Assembly (NCBI GenBank): GCA_001692895.1
Contig: KV748191.1
Coordinates: 248,001 to 312,000, forward strand
Reading direction: 5' to 3'
Origin: Cenococcum geophilum 1.58
Taxonomy: Eukaryota > Ascomycota > Dothideomycetes > Gloniales > Gloniaceae
DNA length: 64,000 bases
The position numbers and the translations under genes are program-made. Shown in pieces: positions 31,650 through 43,908 of the stretch (the first letter of the stretch is position 1; every line of letters starts with the position of its first letter). The notes under the pieces are model-generated. The model did not search any database. It saw nothing but the letters and a program-made list of their open reading frames with translations, and was not told the origin of the DNA.

Positions 31650-33350
31650 ATATAACTTAAGGCCTTGCTCTTAGCCGACGCTTATAAATAGAGTAATTAA
31701 AATAGAGTAGAAAATTAAGGAAAGTAACATCCTCTACCCTATCTGGGCGGCGCTTATATTTCTTATAGTTAGACAGTCCGCACCCTCTTAGTTGCCTATT
31801 ATTAAGCTTATACATAGCGCTTTAATTATCCTCTTAGCGGTAGTCTAAAGTTACTATATTCCTAAAGCCTTCGCAAAGAGGAATATTAAGAAGCAGATAG
31901 TATACCTCCTACGCTAACTAATCGCGTTTAGTAATAAGCTTATTTATAAACCTAGCCATAACCAAACTAAAGGCATAAAGGCTATTAGCGTGCGGCTATA
32001 CTAATTAGAGTAACTCCTAGTAGAAAGTTGACTTCTTCTCTTCCTTACTACAATATTTGCCTATATAGTTAACTATTACTAATATACTTATAGTGGGTGA
32101 CGTATTAATATTCGCCATTTACGCTAATATTATAGCTATATTATAACTATTAAGAAGCTTATTATTACGCTACGGACAGAACGTCCAGTAATGTGGATTT
32201 TAATCCTTTAATATAGCGGCCTTATTATAAAGAGAGCGTAAAAAATAGAAGCGGCACTCCTTTACTCTAGTGGAGCCTTTCTTTAATCTTAAGCAGTAAG
32301 ATTTAGTGTAATTACGGTGCCGTTAAAATCGATTAAGGTAGGCAGTAAGAAGCTTACTGGTATTAAGCTGTTCTTTATAGCTAAGAGTAGAAGAATATCG
32401 GAGATTAGGAGGCCTAGATTAATTAGGATTAACTATAGATATAAAAGTAGTCTAGTACTTAGCAAAAGCCGCCCTTAATTTACTAGCTAACGGATCTAGC
32501 CTTAGGGCTGTTAAACTCTATAAGAAGCTATATATATAGCCGCTACCTTATACCTACTACTTATATTAGGACTAAAAGTCTATGCCATTAAATAGGCCTA
32601 TAAGCACGTGCTTCCTAAATAGATCAAAGCGGCGATATAGCTAGTAAGTAGCAATATGCGGATTATTGTTAAGATTTTAAGAAGTAATCCGGTAGCGCTA
32701 AGCCTTATTAATAGCCTTATATTCGTTAAATAGAGGCATATAAGAGTGTAGATTATGCTAATGTAGATTAGTAGCGCTAAGTGTAAAGAATAGAGACCCG
32801 CTCTTAATATTCTTAGCATAAGCCGTAAGCTTATTTCTCTTCTGCCTCCAGTAAGGTCTAGTACCCTTAAGGTTTTATATATACCGTATAATCTTATTTA
32901 GTAACTAGCTACCCCTATTGCCATTTATAAGATTACTAAGCTTATCTAAAGATAGACTATTTTTATTTAATCGGCTGTAAAGGAAGCGGGTGGCGCTAAG
33001 GGCTTACTCTCTTATAATCTAATTAAACACATAGTAGCAAAATAAGGGGTGGCGGCTAAACTAACCGTCCTAATACTTAAGTATATGTTTAGCGTACGCA
33101 GCCAGGGTAACCGTACGGCTTTATAGTATGTTAAAATTGGCTTTACTATAAGGAAATAAAGTAGGAAAGGCGCCGCGCATAATGAAACTAGCTAATTGCT
33201 TAGAGAGAGGTATCTATTGCACAATAGGAACCTCTAGGCCCACTCGTAGGTCTTATTAGTGTTAAACCTCGCGACCTAAAAGCTCTAATTCATTAAGGTT
33301 AGGCACTAGATCAAGAACTAAAGTATCTAATACGTTATTATTAAATTCGC
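31650..33350 (-). pseudogene. Helitron Rep / Helitron-like N region (dead)
   Basis: The minus strand gives blocks typical of fungal Helitrons: YIGKYCSKEEKKSTFY near 32010-32070, FINKLITKRD near 31915-31960, and YYLLLNIPLCEGFRNIV near 31850-31900. Upstream, NLHSYMPLFNEYKAINKA lies near 32690-32750. The HUH and Tyr catalytic residues could not be assigned with confidence through the stops. The minus-strand open frames 31167-31349 and 32598-32819 are in other frames and are not genes. Confidence 0.65.
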
Positions 33351-33759
33351 CGTCTAGTATATTACTACCAAGCTCGGTAGGCAGAGGATTAATAGCATAA
33401 GGATATTATATAGGAGCAGTAGGATAAGCCATTGGGCCACTAGAATTAGACTCTAACTTATTAATATAAGGTAGCTAATTTAATATAAAGCCATTTTCGG
33501 GTAAGCTTGTAAGCCAGGTGCTATATATTTTAACATTACAATAATTAGGATAATTAACCTTTAGAAAGTAAAGCCACTATACTATAGCAGAGCGCCTTAT
33601 AGTATACCACTTAGTAAACCGCTAACTTAGGTATTTACCACCCTCTACTACTATAGGCCTCACGACCAGTATATCAAGTTTAGTAGGTAGCCGTGGTAGC
33701 TGCCTTTAAGTCTTTAGTGTGTTCTAGCTAAAGTAGCAGACGTAGCTAGTATAGCGATG

Positions 33760-34257
33760 TTACTGGCCGCGTATACGCACAACTTGCAGATAAACATATA
33801 CGCGCGCAATTAGAAGCTCCTCTACCGCGGTAAGTATAGGTAGGAAGCCAGGAATAGGCCCCGGATTAAGCCCGTTGCTTTCACTAAATAGGGGTAGAAG
33901 GGTTAGATTTTTAAGGCTATTGGCGTCCTTAATGCAGGCTTTACATATACCTATATTATCACCCTCTATAGCTAGGCCCATTTAGAACCACTACTCCTTG
34001 CAATAACTGCACGTCTCTATACATTCAGCCTATAGTATACTCCTAAACTTCTTAATTCGCTCCCAATCGACAGCCGAAACGGGTAGTAGTGTAGCCGTAG
34101 TCGGAGCTTGCCGCAAGAAAGGTGGTATTAGCGGTAGGGTAGGTATTGGCGGTAGAGCAGGTATAGGAGCTAGTTCCAGCAAGGACATATTTAGGCCATC
34201 TAGAGTGCCTCTGCTGCATGGAGCTTTATCTATAGTATATAGCGGAGGGGTAGGCAA
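33760..34257 (-). pseudogene. Helitron N-terminal zinc-binding / DUF6570-like region
   Basis: Two open segments (34030-34257 and 33760-33981) lie in one frame, separated by a few stops at Trp/Gln-type codons. The first ends DWERIKKFRSIL. It is followed by a Cys pair (CSYCKE) and then ICKACIKD. The second runs through LFSESNGLNPGPIPGFLPILTAVEELLIARV and ends VRIRGQ. This is the conserved block found N-terminal to Rep in fungal Helitrons. Confidence 0.75.
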
Positions 34258-34963
34258 GTAAGCTTTACCCCGCCAATTAAGAATGCGGTACTCCCGTTAT
34301 ATTGCCCTAATTATCTTCCGCTATTAAGCTATCTTAGGGGTATCTTGGCTATTCTGGCCGCGAGGCAGAAAGGCGTTCTCGGTATTATTTTTAGGTAGAG
34401 TAGTTCGCTGGCGCCTTACAGAATAAGTCTTAGTAGTAGAACCTAACTCTATAAGAGCTCTCCGCTTATTTAAATTATATTTAGAGATCTAGAAAAGTAA
34501 GTAGAGGTAGAAGTAATATATAGAAAAGACGCGCCTTTAACTAACATAACTGGCATAGCTTTAAAAGCTTCTTTAAAGGGCCGTCTTTAACAAAGCTAAG
34601 GTGGGGCTTGTAAATATAGCACTTGCTACACTAAATTACAGTAGGATCTGCCATATTTATAATGTATATAGCAGTATTAATAGAGGTGTCAACAAAAAGG
34701 AAGGCGCAATACTAGGATATTTTAATGTTCGTCACGTGGATTCTACCACAACTTACCGCGCGCGCTTTTTCATCTAACCAATCAGAAGCCGGCTTAGCGA
34801 GAGTTTGAATTCCAGGACCCGAATATAATAGACCACTCGTACCTCGGGTCAATAAAGCGCTTTAAAATGGTACCACTTTTATCTAAATATCCTAAGGATA
34901 AGTAATATTATATAGATATAAAGCTTACAAGAGCTCTGCGGAATAAGGCTTAGGGAGCCCCGC

Positions 34964-35226
34964 ATGGAGCTCTACCAAAGCTCAGCAAAAGCTCTACACG
35001 AAGCTCTGCACGAAGCTCTGCGGAGGCTCTGCACGAAGCTCTGCGGAGGCTCTGCACGAAGCTCTGCGTACGGAGGCTCTGCACCAAGCTCTGCACCAAG
35101 CTCTACGTACGGAGGCTCTGCGCGAAGCTCTGCGGAGGCTCTGCATGAAGCTCTGCACGAAGCTCTACACGAGGCTCTGCATGAAGCTCTGCACGAAGCT
35201 CTACACGAAGCTCTACACGAAGCTCT
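34964..35226 (+). repeat. 12-bp minisatellite, left half
   Basis: About twenty imperfect copies of GAAGCTCTGCAC/GAGGCTCTGCAC. The block runs into an N gap. Its reverse complement occurs on the other side of the gap. The long repeat-like frames across it on both strands are not genes. Confidence 0.9.
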
Positions 35227-35323
35227 NCNNNNNNNNNNNNNNNNNNNNNNNNNNNNNNNNNNNNNNNNNNNNNNNNNNNNNNNNNNNNNNNNNNNNNNNN
35301 NNNNNNNNNNNNNNNNNNNNNGN
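35227..35323. other. Assembly gap (N run) inside the inverted minisatellite
   Basis: A run of about 97 unresolved bases with two called bases inside, at the turn between the two inverted halves. The true length is unknown. Confidence 0.95.
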
Positions 35324-35440
35324 AGAGCTTCGTGTAGAGCTTCGTGTAGAGCTTCGTGCAGAGCTTCATGCAGAGCCTCGTGTAGAGCTTCGTGCAGAGC
35401 TTCATGCAGAGCCTCCGCAGAGCTTCGTGCAGAGCCTTGG
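35324..35440 (-). repeat. 12-bp minisatellite, right (inverted) half
   Basis: About ten copies of GCAGAGCTTCGT, the reverse complement of the left half. Together the halves make a large hairpin-forming inverted repeat. Confidence 0.9.
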
Positions 35441-35512
35441 TAAATATCTTTAGCTTTCCTACTAATTAGATATCTCCTTTCTACCTTTTTATTTATGCTT
35501 TTCTTTATAACA

Positions 35513-35851
35513 TGCGGAACGTTGGTCCCCAACGAAAATTTTGACCCAAGTTTATAAGTAATAAGCCAATTAATTAACCCAAAGCTTTAAATTAGAGCTT
35601 TCTTATATAGACTTTAATTAATATATATAGAGATAATGTTTTCTAGGGGGAGACCCCCTAGGGCCCCCCTATATAGGGCTTTTGCTTAATTTAGAAGTAG
35701 TAGTAAAATTAAGGCGCCTTAGTTACTACTAGGTAAGGATCTACTATAGTAACTAAGGCGCCCTACTTAAGCTAGGCTTAAAGATTATATTAGTTATAAA
35801 TCTAATATATATTTAGACTACAAAGCCCTAATATAAAGCCCTCTATATAGG
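35513..35851. repeat. ~390-bp dispersed repeat, second copy, left part
   Basis: It matches 27297-27635, including the GC-rich hairpin. It is interrupted after ATAGG (35847-35851) by the gypsy A array and resumes at 46761. Confidence 0.8.
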
Positions 35852-36272
35852 TATAACGAAGCCTTATAGTAGGAACTACGGTAGACTTATTAATAGGCTA
35901 GGTATATAGGTAAATAAGAAGTTAACAACATAATAATAACTGGTGGAGTAGTTGCCTAATAGATTAACTCTAATTATATTCTAAGATTCACTATAAAGGA
36001 GAGAACTATCTGGGTAGGGACTATAGTCCTTTAAATACACAACCATACTTTTAAGAAATCCCCTTTGTATATAAGGTATGTATACTCTATCTACTCTATT
36101 ATAGATTTTATAGATTATATAGATTATATAGATTACGTTATATAACCTTAGTTACCATTTCTCGTTACATAGTTCTATTGGCTCCATTCTAGACTATGCC
36201 TAAATTAACTAACTAGCTTCTTTTAACTTCTCTCTAAGTAGTTATAATATTATACTTAAAGCATCCGTAATA
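35852..36272 (-). repeat. Gypsy A LTR, 3' LTR of the array
   Basis: It starts TATAACGAAGCC and ends GCATCCGTAATA. It directly follows the ATAGG duplication. Confidence 0.9.
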
Positions 36273-39200
36273 CTATCTCTCTTCTTTTTATCTTTATCCT
36301 TAAAGATCCTAAATATCTCTAAGTTATTTACTAGAGGTATAATGTCCGTCTAATTAATTTAGTTAATATCTTTACTTATTATACCTAAAGCTCCTTTATC
36401 TTCGTCTACGGCTTATTAATCTTATACCATTGCTATAATATTATCTTTTAGTGAGATTATATTATCTCCGTGTTCTTATTATTTAAAAGAGGGGTTAGTC
36501 TATATTGCGTTAGCGAGTCTATTTTTGCGATAACTATCCTCTTACTTAGAGTGCACTAAAGCGAATATTTGTTTATCCTATAATATTTGCTCTATCTTTA
36601 ATACTAAATATACGCGATTTATTACTCTTAATAGTCGTCTAGTTCCTTAATTAATTTGTTTTAGGGTTTTATATTTAATCTGCTATTACTTAGCTAGATA
36701 ATAAACTATTAGTCGCCCTAGCGGAACTTTGTTATTCTTGTAACGCTAAATAGGAGGCTGCCGATACTTAGTAATAGGCCCTTAAGTATTATCTTGCAGC
36801 GTCCACTTAGTTAATCCGTCTTAAGAAAGTTTATAAAAAGGTTCGTTTTAAGGAGTAGAAATTTATAAAATAAGGTTTATAGGAACTTGGCGATAAAAGA
36901 ACGGATTCTCTCCTAATTAGGAAGGAAACGGATCTAAGTAGTTTAGCAACTACTCTTCTTAGGTCCCCTTTAGGTAATTAATTTTTTTATAATTTTTCTT
37001 TATTAATGCTGCCTAACCTAATCTCTTCTAATACTCCTATACCTTTTTTATAGAGTTCTTTAAATTCTCTAGTAGTTTCTAGGTAGTCTTATTATAGCCT
37101 ATCCACTTAACTTTATACTATATTTTATTATTAATATCCTTATAACTAACGATCTTTAAAACTTACTATTTGTCTTCTTTTTATCCTCTATATATATCTG
37201 CTTTGTAAACTAGTAGCTTAATATTCCTGTATACTAGCTCTAGCATTATAATATACTATATAGGGTAGATCTTTATCTTAGCTAGTAGGTTTAACTTAAA
37301 CATAACTAGTGAAATTCTTTATATAATTTTAAAAGGTCCTAGTTTAACATAGTCTAACTTTTTACTTAGTCGTTAACTCTTAAAATTTTTGTATAGTAGC
37401 TATACTTTATCTCCCTTCTTAAGATCTGGTCCCTTAGATCTCTTAATATTATAGTATTTTTTTATTCTTTCTTATACTTTCTTTATTAATTCTATAAGGT
37501 CTATATAAAGATTTATTAACGTCTTTATTTTTTCTTTAGCTATACTACTTATTTTCTTTACTTACTATAGTAATAACGATATTCTTAGCTTATATCTATA
37601 ATTTGCCTTAAATAGTAATATGCCTATTCCTTCCTATAGTGTTATATTGTATATAAACTATATAACTAGTAATAGCAATACCTAATTATTCTATACGTAA
37701 TTAATATAATACCTTAGATACTGTTTTAGCGTCTAATTTAATCTTTCCGTTTAACTATCTATTTGCGGATAATATACGGTAGAAGTTACTACTTAAACTC
37801 CTTACTCCGCTAAGAATACCTCCTAGAATACTACTATAAATCTTAGGTCTCTATCTAATATAATCTTACTTAGTACTTTATATCTTATAGATACTTCTTT
37901 AATATAGATTCTAGTAATATTTTCCGCTAAGATTTCTTTTATATATACTATAAAGTAGCCCTACTTAGTAAGCTTATCCACTATTACTAAGATCGCGTTA
38001 TAATCTTATCTAGTAATAGGATCTCTTAACTTTAGTAACTTAATAATAAAGTTCTATAATATAACCTCCTATAGTCTTCCTAGTATTTTAATAGGTTGTA
38101 GCCCTCTATATAGCTTATACCTTATTAGTTTATTCTTTTAGCAATCTAGACACTCTTTTATTACTTTTCTTGCGATATTTTAGATTTCGTTAATAATATA
38201 TTCTTCCTAAAATCTTAATACTAAGCCTATTGCTCCGTTATGTCCTTAAGTTATTCCCTTATAGAAATCTTCTATAAAATGCTCTGCTATGCTTCTTAGG
38301 ATATACTTCGCTTCTCTATACTTATATAATATTTCTTCTTTTAAATGCTTTAACTACTCTTCTAGCTATGCCTTAAAGATTCTCTATACCTAAAAGCTTT
38401 ATAGTGTCTTATAGACTCTTTCTAGTTTATTATCCTCTTAAGTTACTACTAGTTTAGGGTAATTATATCTAATTAATACGTCCTTATCTCTATGTAGTAT
38501 TACTCCTAATAGTTTCTTATTATTTTATAGTTTAGCTTTTCTACTAAGTACGTCTACTCTTATATTCTTAATTTCTTTAATATACTAAATCTTAAAATGG
38601 TATTCTATAAGCATCTCGACCTATCTAACTTATCTTTAATTAAGTTCTTTTATTATTAGGAACCCCGTTAGGTTCTTATAATCTATTTTAACTATAAATA
38701 GTTTCTTTACGCCTTATAAGAATACTCTCTATTTATTAAATACTATAACTATACCTAATAACTCCTTATTATAGACGTTATAGTTTAACTCTAGTAGTGT
38801 TATCTTTCTACTATAGTATGCTACTAGATGCTATGCGTCCTTATACTTCTATAGTAAATATACTCCTAGTGTATAGTTTAATATATCTATTTTTATAACC
38901 GTGTTTAGTCCTAGTTAATAAATCTTAAAGATTGGCTCCTAGGTAAATAATTCCTTAAGTTCCTTAAATAACTTCTTTTATTTATCTCCCTATGCCTATA
39001 GTTCCTCTTTCTTTATAAGCCTAGTAAACGGTTTAATGTTCTTTAACTATTATACTATAAACCTTCTATAGTAGTTATAAACCCCTAGAAATAACCTTAA
39101 CTATATTATATTCTCTAGTTCTTACTAACTTACTATAGCTTTAATCTTCTTTAGGTCCATACCAATATAACCTAGTTTAATAATAAATCTAATAAAATCG

Positions 39201-42200
39201 GTCTTCCTTATAAAGAACTCGCATTTTTTAATTGCTACTAGCATCTATTCTTTTTATAGTCTCTTTAAGACCTATTTAACGTGTTCCCTATATTCTTCCT
39301 TAGTTATTAAATAGATAATAATATTATTAAGGTATGCTATAATAAACTTATTAAGGTGTTCTTCTAATATACTGTTAATTCTTTTCTAAAATATTACTGG
39401 TATATTTGTTAGTCTAAATTGTATAACTAATAGTTTATATAGTCCTTCTCTTAATTTAAAAGCTGCCTTTTATTTATTGCCTTCCTTAATTCTAATTTAA
39501 TGGTATGCCTATCTTAGATCTATCTTTATAAAGATTTACGCGTTACCTATCCAATCTTAGATTTCGCTAATTAAGGGTAAAAGATATCTATCCTTTTAAG
39601 TAATGCTATTTAATTATTTATAGTTAATGCATAACCTAAGCTTCCTATTTTTCTTTAGTACGAATAATACTAGATAACCTGCTAATAACTATAATAGTCT
39701 AATATATCCCTTTTGTAAATTTTCTTAGATAAACTCTTTAAGTACGCTTACCTTCTCTTAAGTAAGCTTATAGGTTAGAAAGAACCTTAGATTTATTCCT
39801 AGTTCTAACTCTATTTTATAGTCCTATACTATATAATCTACTAGCTTTTTACTTTCTAGGCTCTATAGCTTCTTACTATACTTATAGTATCTCTTTAGTA
39901 TATAACTTAAGCCTCGCTTAGTCTCTTTATATATTACTCTAACTTAGTACTATACTAACTTAGTCTATTATTATATTTTACGGCGTTATATATTTCTAAT
40001 ATTAACCTAACCTATAACCTAATTAATCTTTAGATTATATTTTTATAACTAAGGCATTCCTAATACTGCCTTATTATTCCCTAATAGTAATATATTAAAA
40101 GACATCTTAACTTATCTTCCTTTAATAGTTATCTAAATTAGTCCTNTTTTANNATTAATAATACCTCCTTTATAGGCTATTAGATCTCCTAAAATTATTA
40201 CTAATAGATAGGGGTACTCTTTTTGCCTATATAGTAGCCCTATCCTTTTAACTACTACTAGTAAGATATAGTTTTATATTACTCCACTATCTACTAATAC
40301 TTTAAACTATTAATCTTACTAATTAACTCTTAAATTTAAATATTGTCCTTAAATTCCTTTAAGGGTCTAAGGCTTTACTACTAGCTTTCTTTAGTTCTAT
40401 AGGCCTCTACTTTTCCTAACTATTAGCTGCTTAATCCTTATATACTTAACTTATTCTTTAGCTAATACTTAGTCCGCTTTTTATCTTTAATATACTATAG
40501 ACAGGTATTCTCTAGATATTCCTACTATTATTATCTATTTAGGTATTCTTCCATAAGGAATTTTTCTAGTTAAAGTATTAGGTTTCCTAACTTCTAAACT
40601 TCTACTAAATACCAGCCGTATATATACTTGGTATTCTTATACTATCGCTTATTTAGCGCCTAATACATCCTTATAGGGTATTTCTGGTTTTTCTTTTTCA
40701 GATTTTTGTGCATTTTATATATATTATCTATACATGCAATCTATAATAGCATATAGTATACTATATACTTTAGGTTAACTCTTAACTTATCTTTATCCTT
40801 AAGTTTAAACCTTTATCGCGTTAATCTAAACGTTATAAATTTATTTATAGGTACTAAGACGTATCTCTTACTTCTTTAGTCCTCTAATTATTCCTCTAAA
40901 TCCTTTAATATTATAATTAAGGCTCCCTTAATATAATTTATTGCTTTTTCTATAATTGGGTGGTCTTAGATAACTTTTTCGTCTAACTATATATAGAAAT
41001 CTTCCCACTTATTATTATGCCTTTGCCTATACCACTTTTAATATAGCTGCTAGAGTATATACGGCTTATCCGTAAGGAAGTATCTTCTTATTATTACGTT
41101 ATAACAGCCCTTTATATATTGTTCCTTAAACCTAGTTAGAATCCCTAGATCCTCTTCATTTTCTAGTTTAGTAAGCCACTTAGCTCTTAGTGTGCCTGTT
41201 TTTAGCCTATTAGTAATTCTTTATATAGGTGCTCTATCCCTTATACAACCTAGTATACTAGATCTTATGTCTAGTTTCTTCTCTTACTATATAAGGATTC
41301 TTGCTCTAAACTTATCTATAGTTTCTTATTATTTACATCTTATAATTAGATCCTTAAAGTTCTTTTACTTCTTAATTACTATATTAACTTTTTAATCTTT
41401 AGGTTAAATACTACATTTACCTAGTAAGTCTTCTAAGTCTATATATCTATCTCCTAATCTAACTACTATTTATACTATAGATTCCCTAATCTATAGCGAA
41501 GTCTCTTACTTCTTTCTTATAGGTGTCCTTATTTATACTCCAAATTCTTAACCCCTTTAGATTCTTAATCCTAAGCTTACTTCTTTCTTAAGCTGCGCTC
41601 TAGCCTTAGTTTAACTAGGCTTTACTAGTATCCTTATCTTATCTTAAGAGTCCTAAATCTTACTTATCTTGTCTTAAAAATCTTATACCTTTAGGAAACT
41701 TTGTCCTAAGCTTATTTATATATTGCTAAACTAAGCTATTACTTAACTTTATCGGTTATCGTCTGTTATAGGTCCTTAAGCTTGCCTTATCTTGTCTTAA
41801 GAATCTTAGTTATCTTATATCTCGTCTTAGGAATCTTAAGCCTTTAGCCTTTTGCCTTTATTAAGTAGTAAGCTAGTACTAGCAGTTATCTACTTACTTA
41901 ATTATCTCTAGATATTACTCCTTTTATCTTATAAAGCGATGGATGCTATATCTAATAGTGTTATAATACCCGTTACTAAACCTTACTCTATAGCGGTCTT
42001 AGTCTCTACTTCTATTACGTTATTAAGGTTTAGATACCCCTAGTTAGTTCCTTTACTATCCTTATTACTGTTAATTAATAAGTACTCTAACTCCATTATT
42101 ATTATTGCTAATCTTTATCTATATATTACTATAATATCTTAATCTAGCTTATAGAGTTAATCTTATTCTTTATCTAACTCTTTAGTTCCTTTAAGTCCTC

Positions 42201-43486
42201 TTAACTCTGGCTTTTATAGCCAATAGCTTATACTATACTTAGCGTCTTTATAAATTTGGCATGCGTTATTATAACAAAACGTAAAACTTTTAATTAAACA
42301 TTCTTTTATTCCTCGCAGTATACTATTATCCCTCTATATATATATATTATATACTACTAGTCTAGTTCCCTTTACTGTATAATAACTCTAACCACTTTTA
42401 TAGTCTCTAGCAAAATAACCCTGTTTTTTATAATTTATATAAGCTCTATTTTTAAACTATTACTTTTATTATAGAGTCCGCTTAAACATCTTCTGCTACT
42501 AAGATCCTTAGTTTAGCCTATACTCCCTAATCCTGTAATTACTTAATCCTTAACCTTTAGGTTTCTATAGTTTCTTACTCTATCTCTTATAGGTTTCTTT
42601 AGTACTACTTAGGTTTATTAGCTTTACACTATACTATATTTTCTAATTTAGCTTAAGTTATTATATACTCTATATCTTATATAACTATAGAACTCTATCC
42701 TAGCCCTTTTTAGCCTATTCCCTTTAGTAGATCCTATTATTAATCTTTATTACTTAATCTATTAGTTCCCTTAGGGTGTCCGCATCTTCTATTAGGATAA
42801 TTGCGTTCTAAACTTTAGCCTTAAGTCCCTATTTATACTATGCTATAAGCGCCTTATTATTCCACTTAACTTATATTACTAGCGTTTAGAACTACGTTAT
42901 ATACTTAATTACTAAAGTTTATTACGTAATATCTTAGAGTTTTCTTTCTACTATAGTTATTACCTCTAGGTCTCCAAATATTTATGTAAGTTGCTCTGCA
43001 AATCCGCCCTAGCTTAAGAATATAAACTATACCTCTTAGTTTATAGTTGTTATTCCATTTACTTATATCTCTATAAGGTAAGGCTTAAACTATTTAAGTG
43101 CCCTTCCCGATAAAAACAATTCTATATACGCTACTTAATCTATAGGTATTAGTAGCTTAGCTCCTTCTTATAAAACCTTAAAGTGCATTTACGTAAGGAA
43201 TCCTTTAAACTTTAATCTTTCTCCTAAGAATCTTTTAATTAATAGTAGCTTAATCTTTACTACTCCTATCCCGTTAATCCTATTTTCTAACATCGTATTA
43301 TTTTCTATTAACTAGTTAACTATCTCTTATAGTTATCCGACCGTTATAGGTTGCTATAAGTTAGTATCTGCTATACTAGTATCGTTACCTAATCTTAAAG
43401 TAGTTGCCGCCGTTAATGGCATTATAGTGGCTGCTTTTAGTAGTATATTATTTAACTTATTAAAACCGTAACTATAGTAGTAATTA
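36273..43486 (-). pseudogene. Gypsy A gag-pol (dead), chromovirus type
   Basis: The minus-strand order from right to left is gag, protease, reverse transcriptase, RNase H, integrase, chromodomain. The RT gives VLFVLKKNRKLRLCINYK and later VYLNN/AYLNN (family YLDD) near 39320-39640. The integrase core gives AILVIVDKLTK and KIILDRDLR near 37860-38030. A chromodomain-like block (YKVKW.GYNKTT.E..ENLKNA) lies at about 37020-37170, which places it among the chromoviruses. Stops occur throughout. The plus-strand frame 41192-41395 is noise. Confidence 0.85.
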
Positions 43487-43908
43487 TATAACAGAGCCTT
43501 ATAGCAGGAACTACGGTAGACTTGTTAATAGGCTAGGTATATAGGTATTGCAAGTAAGTTAATAATATAATAATAACTGGTGGAGTGGTTGCCTAATAGA
43601 TTAACTCCAATTATATTCCAAGAATCACTATAAGGAAAGGAACTATTTAGGTAGGGACCAAGGGTCCTTAAATACACAACCGTACTCCTATAAAATCCTC
43701 CTTATATATAATATACGTATTATATATAAGGTACATAAGTTCCTCTCATCCCTCGCGTTTAATATATAGCACGTCATATAACCTTGGTTACTATTCTTCA
43801 TTACATAGTTCCACGGGTTCCATCCTAGACCGTGCCTATATTAACCAACTAGCTTCTTCCAACTCCTCTCTAAGTAGTTATAACATCGTACTTAAAGCGT
43901 CCGTAACA
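43487..43908 (-). repeat. Gypsy A LTR, middle LTR of the array
   Basis: It starts TATAACAGAGCC and ends GCGTCCGTAACA. It keeps the ancestral CA end that RIP changed in the other copies. Confidence 0.9.

Larger units (their letters stand above)
29500..34960 (-). mobile_element. Helitron (rolling-circle transposon), RIP-degraded
   Basis: One long minus-strand coding region can be followed with many stops: an N-terminal zinc-binding/DUF6570-like region, the Rep (Helitron-like N) region, then a PIF1-type helicase. This order is diagnostic of Helitrons. I could not place the 5' TC end or the 3' CTRR hairpin, so both borders are approximate. The left end lies near or beyond the MITE at 29207. The right end is close to the 34964 minisatellite. 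A stretch at about 34725-34860 keeps CpA/TpG and may be the little-mutated 5' leader. Confidence 0.8.

Noticed and set aside
32598..32819. 73-codon minus-strand frame in the Helitron
   Set aside because: The recognisable Helitron protein is in another frame of the same strand; this one is a hydrophobic shadow.
34964..35440. CRISPR-like array
   Set aside because: The units are contiguous 12-mers without spacers in a fungal repeat region.
34964..35532. Several repeat-rich frames on both strands across the N gap
   Set aside because: A 12-bp repeat (a multiple of three) leaves every frame open; the frames also run through unresolved bases.
27297..35851. The two ~390-bp repeats as LTRs of one retrotransposon enclosing the Helitron
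   Set aside because: The outer flanks show no matching 5-bp duplication, and the enclosed sequence is a Helitron plus unrelated fragments.
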